NCBI GenBank assembly: GCA_034440575.1
Contig: JAOTOL010001141.1
Location: forward strand, 161,001-225,000
Length of the DNA stretch: 64,000 nt
Direction of reading: 5' to 3'
From: Imbricaverruca yamaguchii
Taxonomy: Eukaryota > Arthropoda > Thecostraca > Neoverrucidae
Position numbers and translations under genes: made by a program. This document shows positions 46,740-58,200 of this stretch, piece after piece; the first letter of the stretch is position 1; every line of letters begins with the position of its first letter. The notes under the pieces are model-generated. The model saw only the letters and a program-made list of their open reading frames with translations, made no database searches and was not told where the DNA came from.

Positions 46740-47050
46740 CAAATGTTGCCATTAAAAAAGTCCACATACTTGCCGGGTGCTTTATGATCCAGGATTATTT
46801 TGCTAAGCAGAGCTGGTTGCATGAACCCTGGCCCAATGACCTAATCCATGAATTCCAGTTCAACAGCAGAATTTTGGTCAAGAGTAATGTGCCATCAATG
46901 CACTGACATGACTTCCCCAGTAACTCATCACCAGCCTTATTGGGTCAGTTGCCACCTGACCCTCCCAGCCAGGGGCTAAATGTAAGTGTGTGAAGTAACT
47001 CAAACCCTGTCTTACCAGGGCAGGGGAGACCTGTGCTTTAACTGAGACTT
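46740..47050 (-). mobile_element. tRNA-derived SINE, family B, second copy
   Basis: The reverse complement matches 24704-25012 over the body, for example GGCAACTGACCCAATAAGGC and CCAGGGTTCATGCAACCAGC. The tRNA-like head at the right end is eroded: the B box has decayed to GGTTTGAGTT. Confidence 0.75.
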
Positions 47051-47089
47051 GTGCACTGCTTTAACATGTGCCCCGGATGGCCTAAAAAA

Positions 47090-47500
47090 ATTATGTGCCC
47101 TGGAGGGGGAAAATCCCCCCCAAGGTTTCGGCTCCTATTAAAGCTAGAGCATCGAAATTCACATGGTGGATGGATAGTGGTGAACTCTATTGTGTGCAGT
47201 TTTCATGACCTTAGGTCGATATCTTCAAGTTCAAATGAGGTCAAAATATAAAAATTGTATGGTTTTGCATGACTTTGTCTTGTTAGCTTGCCATTGTTAT
47301 GGATGGACTTGATAGTGTTTAAATGCTCCAAAGTGGGCATCGATGATGTTTTGGACACTACTAATGATGCAATACAGATGCTAGACCTCAGATCTCAGAT
47401 CTCTCAGATCTCAGATTTGACCTCAGGTCACTTACATAGCAGCACTTTATCAGGTCATTACCTGCTCCAGTTACCGGAGCCTGACCGCCCGCCCGACCAG
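47090..47500 (+). repeat. Dispersed repeat shared with 62.8-63.0 kb
   Basis: GAAAATCCCCCCCAAGGTTTC, then TGGTGGATGGATAGTGGTGA and GACCTTAGGTCGA, resemble 62850-63000 (TCTGCCCCCCCCCAT, GATGGTGGATTACGCCGGTG, GACCCTAGGTCAA). Diverged; family unknown. It also holds a short AGATCTCAG repeat at 47388-47415. Confidence 0.5.
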
Positions 47501-47999
47501 GTTGGATGGCTCGGCGCAATCAGCTTTGCAAAGAAAGGAGTGAAGAACATGAATAAAGTATGGAAAGGCTTAGGTACACAATTCCAAACAGTAGTTATCA
47601 GGATGTGAAGGGAGTAACATGCAAAGTGACATCAATTGCATGCCAATCATTTGCATGTATGACAATGTTCCAGTTAACCAAGTTTGGTTCCATTAACGTG
47701 TCACGAACTTGACCTGACTTGACCTCGGTGACCTAACATCATTTTGAAACTATATAGCATGACAGCATACAACAAACAAGTTGCTAGTGTTGCTAAAAAC
47801 ACTTCCCTCTTGCCCATATTCAGGAAGTGCATCAGCGCCGATTTTTGTTGTCGGACGCTGCGAATTTCTTTTACTTTAGCGACCCCTAACCCGAATAAAT
47901 ATCCTGCCGATTTCCGCTTTTCTTGCTTTGAACAACGCTCCAGTCATTTCTAAGCAGTTGCACAAAAATGGCATATATCAACCGGCAATATCTGGCGTT

Positions 48000-48082
48000 A
48001 TGTAACACAAACCGGAGGGGTCGGCGGATTTCTCCTCTCCTTCCAGGGCGCGTGTTAACCAACTGAGATACCCTGGCAGCAC
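48000..48082 (-). mobile_element. Possible tRNA-like SINE head
   Basis: The minus strand reads GGTATCTCAGTTGGTTAACA, a good A box, but no clear B box follows. Probably a decayed SINE; weak. Confidence 0.4.
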
Positions 48083-48659
48083 CAGCTCATTTAATGGGGC
48101 AAATGCACAATTGCATGCCAGAAATGGATAACTTTGATAAAAAAGCAATTGTTTTTGTCTCAGATCCACATATTTGTATGATGTTAGTGCCACTTTTATT
48201 TGATTGAATATGGTGTAACTATACCAGGGTGATTTCTAAATTATCCCACATATGCCACAATATGATGCAACTCCTTTGTGCTGGTCAGTGTTGCTCAGAT
48301 GGCCATGTGAAGGTAAGTGGTAGGCAGTTATCCCCTATCCAGCTTACATCTGCATCAGGTGGTAACTGTGACTGCTCTGTGACTTCACTAGGATATCACA
48401 ATAATTTGGTAGCAGAGCTGGTATATAAGGATGTAGAGTTGTGTGAGATAGCATTTTTTTCCACTCCATGATGTTTCATGGAATTTATGTGAAAATGGGG
48501 TGTGATAAAGTTTTCACGTATTGTACCTGAATGTTGTCAGATTTCATCAAAACCAGTTCAGGAAGTCAAAACCCTGTTCCAGGAAGTCAAAGCAAGTGTC
48601 TATTATGTATTGGTTTCCACTTGATTTTTTTTTAATTGAAGATCACCTTGAATTGTCTT

Positions 48660-48968
48660 GTGTAGGCGACACCAGTGTGGTTATAAGCTAACAGATTGTC
48701 CTGCACAAGTAACACCTATATGGTGGTAATTGTGACTGCCATGTGCAAGTGGCCTCTGTGTGGTGGTAACTGAGACATTGCCCTGAAAAAGTAACTCATG
48801 CATGGCGGTGACTGTGACGTGCAAACGTCCCCCATGTAATGGCAATAGGGACTGTTCTGTGTGGGTGACCCCTGTGTGTTGCAACAGATATACCACCCTG
48901 TCCAGGTGGCATGTGTGCAATGGTAACTGAGACACTGCCCTGTTCAGGTGACAGGACCATTAACCGTC
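48660..48968 (+). repeat. Degenerate left half of the acceptor minisatellite
   Basis: Units of roughly 40-45 bp with recurrent GTGTGGTGGTAACTG and CTGTGCAAGTGGCC-like phrases. They match the array at 49345-49656 but are more diverged. The foldback at 48981-49338 split one array into these two parts. Confidence 0.7.
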
Positions 48969-48980
48969 ATGCATTAACAG

Positions 48981-49338
48981 TTTAATACAACGAAGAATGG
49001 CTCTTAAGTGCTCCTGGGTTTTAGACATTGTGTGAGACGAAATGTACGACCCTCAGTATACAAGGAGGTACTGAGTTTACATCAAAGGTAACGTTATGGA
49101 TTATGCTATATTACTCAACGTTTCGGCCAGGGGCCATCGTCAGGAGTGTCGAACTCCCTGGGATGGCCGCTGCCATCCCAGTGAGTTCGACCAGGTGGGT
49201 GCTGATCACCCTGTCACACACTCCTGACGATGGCCCCTGGCCGAAACGTTGAGTAATATAGCATGATCCCTAACGTTACTCTTGATGTAAACTCAGCACC
49301 TCCTGGTATATTGAGGGTCGTACATTTCGTCTCACGCA
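48981..49338. mobile_element. Penelope-derived foldback with a captured SMPD4 exon end
   Basis: Two inverted arms (about 49027-49143 and 49205-49338) carry the same terminal sequence as the Penelope-like element at 25.75-27.3 kb, including ACTCAACGTTTCGGCCAGGG and its reverse complement. The left side also keeps the outer end CTCCTGGGTTTTAGAC. A 12-bp direct repeat, ATGCATTAACAG, flanks the insertion at 48969-48980 and 49339-49350. The spacer (about 49144-49204) holds CATCCCAGTGAGTTCGACC and the donor GGTGGGT, nearly identical to 49828-49879 (SMPD4 exon end and intron start), with an inverted piece of the same sequence beside it. The hammerhead-like core in both arms has CTGACGA, not CTGATGA. 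Confidence 0.85.
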
Positions 49339-49344
49339 ATGCAT

Positions 49345-49656
49345 TAACAGTGCATGATGGTTAATGGGATACTGTTCTGTGCAAGTGGCCACTGTGTGAT
49401 GATAATGGGTACTAGCCTGTACAGGTGGCCCCCGTGGTGGTAATAGGTACTGACCTGTGCAGGTGGCCCCTTGGCCCCTGTGTGGTGGTAATGGGTACTG
49501 ACCAGTGCAGGTGGCCCCTGTATGGTGGTAATGGGTACTGGCCTGTACAGGTGGCCCCTGTGTGGTGGTAATGGGTACTGTCCCTGTGTGGTGGTAATGT
49601 GTACTGACCAGTGCAAGTGACCACTGTCTGTTGGTTATGATGACTGCCCTGTGCAG
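49345..49656 (+). repeat. Minisatellite with repeated 3' splice-site motifs ahead of an SMPD4 exon
   Basis: Degenerate units of about 38-48 bp built on GTGGCCCCTGTGTGGTGG and GGTACTGACC, each closing in GTGCAG or GTACAG before GTG. AG/GTG occurs after 49424, 49462, 49510 and 49550. The last unit ends at 49656 and is the exon's real acceptor. The array resumes a degenerate version at 48660-48968, from which it is separated by a Penelope-derived insertion. Confidence 0.85.
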
Positions 49657-49854
49657 GTGACGCTGTCGGCGGTCCAGGCAGCACCCCTGGCCAACCGCGC
49701 CCAACTGTTGGGACGTATGTTTTCCGAGTCTTCTGTGAAGGAGCTGGCCGCCGTGTACCCCGCCCTGCTCAAGGACATGTTTGGCTTTGGTGGCCTGGCC
49801 GGCTGGAACCTGCAGCTGGTGACACGCCGCTGCCATCCCAGGGAGTTCGACCAG
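49657..49854 (+). CDS. SMPD4: SMPD4 exon (first recognisable, N-terminal)
   Basis: This exon encodes the N-terminal part of an SMPD4-like protein, the neutral sphingomyelinase 3 family of ER and nuclear-envelope proteins that act in sphingomyelin and ceramide metabolism. The exon is 198 bp, phase 0 at both ends (66 residues). The segment PLANRAQLL, then KELAAVYPALLKDMFG, then LAGWNLQ and HPREFDQ lines up in order with the vertebrate SMPD4 start (from memory: PFAQQ, KELHTIFPWLVESIFG, VGWNL, NPVEY). The acceptor is CCCTGTGCAG before 49657; the donor is CAG/GTGGGT at 49855. It is much more GC-rich than its surroundings. The roughly 10 residues carrying the initiator Met are not found upstream, so a short 5' exon is missing from this annotation. 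The acceptor is the last unit of a minisatellite, and the exon's 3' end also appears at about 49158-49200. Family assignment is secure; catalytic activity is not shown. Confidence 0.88.
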
Positions 49855-50260
49855 GTGGGTGTTGATCACCCGGTCACATGCACCAGCAGTGGCGCATTAT
49901 TCGTGAAATGTGGTGGAATATCACACTCCCGGAACATTCAATTAGCATCTTTGACAAAAAAGATTGACATCATGCTTCTTGATGTGTGTTGATAGTCTTC
50001 ACGTGTCATTTCTGAAGGTATCTTGCTAATAGGTACATGTCTATGGTCACCATTACAGATCGTGGTACACGAACACCTCGTAGCACAATTCCAGGGAAAA
50101 GGATTCAATTATATGCTCTGTTAAAAATTGCAAGTGATAATATCACCATTTTAATGTTACCATTAGTTTAAGTTGGTTACTTTTTGTTTAAGTGTTAAGG
50201 TAAGGGGTTTTGCTTGCTTGCTTTTCTTTAGGTATCCATAACTTAGGTATGTGTTAATGA

Positions 50261-50292
50261 GGTATATATATATAGATATATATATAAATATG

Positions 50293-50375
<83 letters not shown>

Positions 50376-50468
50376 ATATATATATGTATCTATATGTATG
50401 TAATATATATATATGTATATATATATATATAAATATGAATATATATATATATGTATATATATATATAA

Positions 50469-50530
<62 letters not shown>
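50261..50530. repeat. (AT)n microsatellite in an SMPD4 intron
   Basis: TATATA runs with periodic GTATGT and AAATATG interruptions. Confidence 0.95.
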
Positions 50531-50532
<2 letters not shown>

Positions 50533-50944
50533 GCCATATGATGATTTTCCCATGATTACAAATAGTCGAAGTTATTTTCCTCTTGGTGTATATTTGGGTG
50601 CAATCCTTGGCAAAGGAAAAGGTGACTTTTAAATACCAAGGTGTATTAAACATAATTTGTATGGTAAATTTCGACATCCTACTCCACTGGCTTCGACATC
50701 TGGCACCTGGCGAAAACCCGGTATTTTAACACTGCAGCCGTTCTGTTGTGACAGCTGTCCTGCTGGACAGCCCAATCAGGCAGTTGCTAACCACCTGTGC
50801 AATCACTTTCTTGTAGTGCTTATCTCAATGCTTTTTATGTGCACGAAGTACATGAAATGCTTGACAATACGATGTTAGACAATATGCTTTTATCGTGAAA
50901 AGTGTCTCATCCTCAAGCCAGACTCTTTATCTGCATTAAATAGT

Positions 50945-51163
50945 CTCCCCATGTTAGTTGTATACTTTTCTTGGACACTGTATGGTCTCGCCCATGCTAT
51001 GCTGTATGTTTTTCATGTGTTATATGGTTCCCCATGTTCGACAATGTGCTTTGCATGTGCCTTGTATGGTCTCCCCATACCAAGCTGTATGTTTTTCATG
51101 AGCACTATGTGGTCTCCCTATGATGACCATCTGGTTTTCATGTGCAACATGTATTATCCTTAG
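50945..51163 (+). repeat. ~45-55 bp minisatellite, continuing after a SINE
   Basis: Units contain TATGGTCTCCCCATACCAAG and GTATGTTTTTCATG. A further unit lies at about 51335-51395, beyond the inserted SINE. Confidence 0.65.
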
Positions 51164-51164
51164 G

Positions 51165-51315
51165 GTCGAGGTAGTTCAGTCGGTAGGATCGTGGGTTCGA
51201 ATCCAATAGCCGGGGGTAGTACTAAACTCATTCTCGAGAAATCAGCGTGAATAGTTGGCGACTCAGTCAGTCGAATGCATCGTAAAGTAACTTCCTTCTT
51301 TTTCGTGCTTTCCCC
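51165..51315 (+). mobile_element. tRNA-derived SINE in an SMPD4 intron
   Basis: The head reads GAGGTAGTTCAGTCGGTAGG followed closely by the B box GGGTTCGAATCC. The spacing is too short for a working tRNA, as in a decayed SINE. It interrupts a minisatellite that continues on both sides. Confidence 0.65.
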
Positions 51316-51702
51316 TTGGCTGCCTCGATTATTTTCATGTTCATTATGTGGTTTCCCATAGTTCCATGCATGCTTTTATGAGCAGCATGGGCTTCAATGA
51401 CCACAGACATGGATTCCCGAACACTGAGCGGGCGTTATAAGCGTATCGTCTGCTGTATTGATTTGGTGAGGTTTTCACAAATTCGAGTTCCCTCCGCCTT
51501 GCCTGGCGGTATCTGTCACTACCTTCGATGAACAACGCGCTATGGGCTAGGACTGCATTGGTGCACCGACCAATGTATCGACTGCATTGGTCATGTAGCT
51601 GCACTGTGGGCAGATTCTTCGGTCTGCCATTCTCACCATGTTTTCGATGATCAAACACAGGTGTCTGCCGACGAATGCTGTGAATGTGGCGCCATGTTTC
51701 AG

Positions 51703-51804
51703 CTGCGGATGCTGCTGGCTCCCACCGGCCAGCTGTTCTCCCTCATATACCGGCTGGTGGCAGAGCCACACACCACCTACGAGTTCCCGGTCTCCTGTCT
51801 GCCG
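51703..51804 (+). CDS. SMPD4: SMPD4 exon (second recognisable)
   Basis: A 102-bp phase-0 exon of 34 residues. It reads LRMLLAPTGQLFSLIYRL and then YEFPVSCLP, matching without gaps the vertebrate stretch remembered as MEFLDPGGPMMKLVYKL and FDFPVSYLP. The start was chosen at the AG of ATGTTTCAG (51701-51702), because joining FDQ to LRMLL reproduces the family spacing exactly. An AG at 51659-51660 would add 14 residues with no counterpart. The donor is CCG/GTCAGT, a weaker but acceptable site. The upstream intron of about 1.85 kb holds an AT microsatellite and a minisatellite split by a SINE. Confidence 0.85.
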
Positions 51805-54800
51805 GTCAGTCCGACATCGTACACTCCGCAGCTATGGAGTCACGTCAGGCGTTACCGTCTGTCAAGTTGGTTCTAAAATATAAGGATTGATTAAAATATA
51901 GTTTCCTAAGCAATGCACATGGTGTGAGGTTATACTGATACTGACATACTGCAGGATTAAGGTAATGGTTTTCCGTTTGGTGTGAGATGTTGAAACGAAC
52001 CCAGTAGGGTGTCGAAATTTGCCATATAATTAGTATCATTTAAAATGTTTTGATGTCTTTCAGACTCAAATTTGAGCTAGTGGTGTAGGCACTTATGACT
52101 GTACCTTTATCATTTGTTTTGAGATTCATAACTTAAGAGATTCGGGATAAGGGGAATAATGACTGTGCTATACACTGGCATGTATGCCATATATTATAGG
52201 TAATTTATTTACCTGAGATTGCATTGCAAAATTTTTGTGCATGCGAAATGTCTGTGTCACCATTCATTATCGAGAGCATGCACGTGCTACTTATAATCTA
52301 GATACTGTTAGAAAGGAGACATGAAGACTTCATAAGCATGCATCAAGAAGCAGAATGTCGATACTACTTGAAGAAGGATGTCGATTGAGTATTCAGAAAG
52401 TGGTATATTTCACCCTATTTCACGAATAATTTATCACTGGCATGCTGTCACTTGGCTAGTTGGATCTTGGTTTTTCCGGCGATCTTCGCTCACCGGATTA
52501 TTAACATTGTTGTATCATGGCTATAATAATAGGTACGAAAATAAAGAATAACATGAACAACAATACTGATTAGAGTTGGAATGATAATGTAAACATGAAT
52601 AATTATAATTGCTATTATTATTCTTATCTTTATTGCCGTCATTATTTTGAATATAAAAACGGTAATGACGATGCTCATTTCAGTATTTACTTTCATGGTG
52701 GTGCCTAGGAACCTAGGTGCCAAGGAGGACAGCGCTGCCACACCTGTAAATCAGGTTTCAACGGAGACTGCACCCCCCCCGCAAAAAAAACGAAGTATAT
52801 GTAGGGGAATTCCTCTTCCTTGGGAGTGATACATCTATAGACCGTCGCGTTGCTATCCCCCCATGGTTGGAAGGTCTGCGTTACTTTGCACTATATTTTC
52901 TATTGCGACTCGGCAAGTGCAGAAAAGCGATGAGGGCGAGATTAGCGTAGCCAAATGATAAACGATGCCGACAGTAATTTAGAAGCGCGTCTACCGGCAC
53001 CACGATAACAAGCCAACGTCAGCTCGCGACGGTTCTACCTCAGTCTCTCTTGACAACTCATCGAGAGCTTACTACGGGCCCGCACAACCCCGCCATGAGC
53101 GACAACCCACGACAGGTGTGATTGGCTGGACACTCAAGTAATGACACATCTCCATGCTAATTGGCTGAACACTCGGCGGCTACGATGCACTCGTGATGGT
53201 CGCGGGGGGTGGGTGAATTTCACTGATGCGTCAGACACACATGTCGGACCTTAGAACTAACGGGTATCTTTCCGGATGCCTGGCCGCCGAAGGCGCGGCC
53301 GGGCAGCTCCGATTAGCAATGGTTATCTCGCCGCACTGATAACACATCCTGTTTTTCTACAACCAGTGATACAAATTAATCATGACTACATTCCGAGCGG
53401 CGGGGCCGAAAGGATACATTTTTATATGACATTCTTACACATACAAAATGTATTGCAAGCTGTGTCAGACTACATACGAAGTGGAAACAAAACGCCCAGT
53501 CCGACGAGCACATTCGGGAGATGTTAAATCAAACAGCCGACACCCCTTTTGGAGATCGTTTCAGAAACGCCTACGTACAGGATCACCATACATATATTCC
53601 TTTGGCCCTTCGGATACTATTAAAAGCGAAACACCATATAGATCACAAAATCGCTGAGTCATTACTCATAAAGGAACATAAATCTGACCTAAACTCGAAC
53701 ATAACTACTTGGCCGATATTAGGATACGATTAGTGGTTAGACATGTATTCATAGTGTGTGCATGTCAAGTACTTTATGGCGTCTCCGGAATAACAAAGCC
53801 TTTGTCTAGCATGGCACGACATCGACATGTATAATAAATTATGGCAGTAAGAGTTCGACCGTTAGTTGGAAATGCTTATTTTTTTGTGATTTGACGAAGG
53901 GTTGTACCCGAATATACACCAAAATCAAGTCATTTTCGACTTTTTTCTTCTAATCTTCGAAGAAAAATAATCATAGGATATTGACGAAATCATATGTTCC
54001 ACGCAAGAGCGCTAAATAATCCATTTGTCATCTCGTTTCATTGTCTTGTGTATTTTGTTCAGTTTTATCTTCCAATTTATTTCATTAATGTTCACATTTG
54101 TGTACATATTTGCGACCATTACCACCGTTAGTACTATTACCCTCGTACGACTCATTGATGGTATTATTATTAATGATATTATTACCAGTGATATATCATT
54201 CTGATCATTTCTTCTTTACCGCTGGTATAAGACTTTTAGTGACTCTGAATGAGCGAGGGCAAGAGGCAGGCTATGGGGACGCAGTAGTGCAGACATTCAT
54301 GTGACACATCCCCAATCGGAGCAGTTTTCTTTTAATTTGCCCATTCAGAGCTGCCATGAGCCAGCACTTGCCCCCTCCCAACCTTGATCTAACCCTTCTC
54401 CTTTGGGAACACTATGCTGGAATTAGCTGATGTGCCATGCAATCTCAATTAGACACGTTCATGCAACTTGCCATTGCTGGACACGTGTGATGACTCATAT
54501 TTATGGGTACTTGGGCTTTAAATGCACTTGCAGTCTGAATTTGAAGTGAATGTAATGTAAAGTTAATGTAAGTGTAAACAGAGTCTCCCAATAATCATAA
54601 CAAACCAGCGTCTTCTAGATTCAAGCAAAGGACGCATCTTGTTCTAATCACTTTATTTCGAGTAGTCTATGGGGACATCCCATAACCCCGATCAAAGGAC
54701 TGTGGTCGGGGTCCCCGTATACATGGCAGGTCCTCATAAGCTTGGCAATGTGGAGTATGTACTTTTGGTGCCCGTATACCAAGGGCCCCATATACCGAGC

Positions 54801-54909
54801 CACATCACGGACCACGGCCCACCAATCGTGTGCCAGGCACCAGATCACGACTCAGATTGCAGGACGATGGCCCTGCGCCAGTCGCCACATCTGCCCGTGC
54901 TGTCGACAG
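51805..54909 (+). other. SMPD4: SMPD4 intron
   Basis: A 3.1-kb intron between the second and third recognised exons. It contains the decayed Penelope-like GIY-YIG piece at 53.43-53.73 kb; otherwise nothing recognised. Confidence 0.75.
53430..53733 (+). pseudogene. Second Penelope-like GIY-YIG remnant
   Basis: One frame gives TYKMYCKLCQTTYEVETKRP and then HSGDVKSN, a decayed GIY-YIG core (family: IY...C...YIGETKRP+..R..EH..D+K). A shifted frame continues with TADTPFGDRF, later KIAESLLIKEHKSDLN and ITTW, the family's C-terminal end (E..LI...KP.LN). It differs clearly from the element at 26 kb. No terminal repeats were identified around it. It lies in an SMPD4 intron. Confidence 0.65.
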
Positions 54910-55220
54910 GCCAACGCGAGCGCCTACCCGGAGCCTGTGTCTGCCATGGTGGCCGACCCGTGGTCACCGCTGCGGCCGCAGCCGCCTGTCGCCTGGGCCG
55001 CCGCCGACCTCACGCTCAACGCGTTCGAGCTGTACCTGCACCATTTCTGCTACTTCCTGGTGAACCCGGCCCAGCAGGCGGCGCCCATCGCCTGGGTGAC
55101 GGCCGGCGACGCGCTCTACCCGGCCCTGCTGGAGGACCTCATGTCGCACTTCCTGCCATGCGGAGGCCAGTGGGTGGCGCCGCTCACCAGCCCCGCCATC
55201 CACCACCACCCTCCCGTCGG
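54910..55220 (+). CDS. SMPD4: SMPD4 exon (third recognisable)
   Basis: Roughly 311 bp, very GC-rich, opening after TGTCGACAG in phase 0. The diagnostic core is LTLNAFELYLHHFCYFLV, later GDALYPALLEDLMSHFLP, which matches the vertebrate LNPFEYYIFFFALSLI and CAYFILVDRYLSWFLP segments in order and spacing. The donor chosen is G/GTACGT at 55221, leaving two bases of a split codon. The frame stays open to 55314, and the residues after 55220 (GYVSVRRRALCHR) faintly resemble the family, so the true 3' end may lie slightly further. Longer open frames overlapping here, on + and -, are shadows caused by the GC content. Confidence 0.82.
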
Positions 55221-58200
55221 GTACGTGTCGGTCCGCCGGCGGGCGCTCTGCCACAGGACAATGGACAAGTCTCATGTTGGGACAGGCCGGATTTTTTTCA
55301 AGTCTCACTGGTGATTTTTCATTGTAAAGACGATGGTGGCAATCATTTGTGTGTTGTTGTTTTTTAAATCTGTAAATTGTTCAATAATTCGAAGAGGCGC
55401 CTCAGAATGACTCGCTTCGTGATTGGTGAAAATGTCTTTGACGTCACATACAGACGTCAGCGTTGCCCGACTGCCACCCATTATATCTTACATCTTGGAC
55501 GCTGACAGTTCGTAAGAATCGTGACAGTTTTAGCTTGGATCACATCTGGTCGTCAGTGACAATTGGATGGTAGGAAACGACGCTATTATTCTTGCTTGTG
55601 CCGGTGTATACAAATGCAACTGCAAGTAAGCCAGAAGCAATGTTCACCGGCTTCCCCACGAACGACAAGATGACCACGTCCTCGAGTGACTCTACGCCTA
55701 GACATTCCGCTGATCTCTGCTGGTGATCGTACATTTCTATGCATATGTACCACTGATAGGCAGGGGTACGAGTATTTTGATAGGCGTGAGCATGCCTAAG
55801 GATGAGGGGAGGCTGGAACCAGAGTACTTTCCTCAGAAATGTATACATTGAGGTTTTTCACATCAAAGTTTGGCTTGATAATGGTGATTTTATACTCCAT
55901 TTTGTGAAAACTCCCATAAATGACAAGTATACTTTTTACAAAGATGTGAACTGTGACTTGCCAGTATCCATTTTGTTGGAAACATAGATGTCCACAATCC
56001 TTTCATATTGGCATTAAGTGAAGAGAATTCACATTGTCTAGCTGACTGCGTTGGCTCAAGATGGCAAGACATAGGGAAATGTGTGCTTGAAGGTAAGTAT
56101 GACTTCTTGGACTTTCTTTTTGCAGTGCAATGTTCATGAATGTGGCCAACATGATGTAGCTACTCGTTTTATCTGCAAATGCATACTTTTCAGTTGGCTG
56201 GCAAAATAACAACAAAAATTGGCTTGGGATGGTTAGTAAAGCAGAAAATATTGCAAAAAGTAAAGCGTAGCCTAACCAAACGTAACCTAACCTTCCATGG
56301 AAAAAAAATGAAGAAGTGCACAAAATTAAAGCAATTTTTGCCCTCAAAAGTGTTCCTAGAAAAACCAAACCTAATGTAAAATGGCCCAAACTTTCTTTAA
56401 CCTGCGCCGTCTCGGGAGGGTTGTTGTCCCCCCTAAGATTTTCTGTCGATGACGAAAGAACGGCGCACGGCAGCGCGCCGAAATTTGGCATGCATTTTCC
56501 CACATTAATTTGGCATGTTTGTCGATATTTGGAAGTCAGATCATCTAAGGTCAACGAGTTAGTCGAGGTCAGGTGAGGTCACCTGCAGAACCGTTTAACC
56601 AGTCGTCACGCTGTAACGGATGGAGATAGCCGAATGCAAATTTCACCGTTTGATTGTCTTTAGGGACGAAACAATACTCACCAGAAGGATTTTTGTTCCA
56701 TTTGTGATTACATATTAGTTTTGCATGTTTCCTCATTATAGCTAGAATCGAAGATTTTGGCTGAAGTAAGCATTTTTCACGAGAGCAAGTTGAAACGCTT
56801 TTCGGTCCACTCTACGAGTTAGAAAAGTAAAAATTAAAGAAAATTTAAAACTCAAAATTTTTAAATAAAACAATTTGGGTGGGTAAACCTTTTAGTGCCC
56901 CGGTCGATTTCGCTTTCCTTTCCTGGTTGTAAATCTGTTTTCTTCAAATCTCTAAAATGAACTCCCCAGAGCCAAAAGCATGATGTAAGTCATGAAAACC
57001 TAGGCCCCATATTGACGTCACTTCGGGGGGATGAAATTTTGTGGCGGTGTCTGACCCTTCTCGTCGAACGCTTTCCGATGACACCTCTCGTTTTCATGCG
57101 ACGCTTAGTTTGGAGATTAGAGGGGTTGTATCAACCCGCCCCCCCCCCCCCCGAGGTGTGGAAATGAGACCGAGGTGTGGAAATGAGAATGTGGCCAGAA
57201 AGACTGGAAGGGTTAAGAAAGCATTTTCTTGAAGAATAAAAAAAATAGATAAAACCTAACCAAACCTGACATGGGTAAATCACACACACTGAGAGACACA
57301 CACACTGCTGCATGCAGGTAAATTGCATGCAAAATTTGTCTCGTGAATACCTTAAAGTGCAATAATGCCAGACTGCCAATACATTTTGAAGAAAAAAAAA
57401 CTGCACAAGCCTCAGTAGTAGTATACTTGTAATGTTTTCTAAGGCTCAGTGAAATTCTACAGTATGCCTGACATTCCGTGAAAAATGAAGGCAACAATCT
57501 TTGTCCACGCATAAGTTAATCTAAAATCCATGGAAATTCCATCTAATGAATCACTTCTATTTTCCATTTGATAGTCATCCCTTTTTGCATTATCTTCATC
57601 AGCACCATAAAACATGACAGCAGTTACATAAGGCATCTTGCACACTTTGTATCGTCGAAATGCAGCTTGATGATGTTGGATGACATTGACCTACACCTGG
57701 GGTCACTGGTTGTGTTGATCTACACCAAGCTACATATTATTGATCATGTCAGCCTACACCTGCAGGTAGCTGATCATGTCTGCCTACACCCACTAATAAT
57801 TGATTGCATGATCTGCTACACATGTAAAATATATATCTCCTGCAAGTAAGCTGATAAAAATTCCACAACATGCCAAACATTCCATGTAAATATCAACCCC
57901 AATACATACATGCCTTGTCTAAAATCCATAGCATATAGCAAAATCATTCCTGCAATTTGCCATTTGCCGGAAGGCTGTTGCAATATCTCCATGGCCATCA
58001 TCAATATTTTGCAATAATTTGAACAGGCATCTTACCCACTTTGTTCCATCACAATACTGATCGAAGGTATGCTATGACATTTGCCAAACTATCAATACAT
58101 ATGTGCATTCCAACTGCATCTCTATGTATTTACCCATATATTTTACCAATCATGTGTGAAATGTGCAATATTCACAACATAAAATATACTTGACATGCTA

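Noticed and set aside
47740..47960. Candidate first exon of SMPD4 (ATG near 47757)
   Set aside because: The peptide MTAYNKQVASVAKN does not resemble the family start, and the following frame crosses a CAG acceptor-like site without a donor.
54669..55367. Long overlapping + and - strand open frames around 54.7-55.3 kb
   Set aside because: They are shadows of the GC-rich SMPD4 exon; only the frame with the LNAFELYLHHF core matches a known family.
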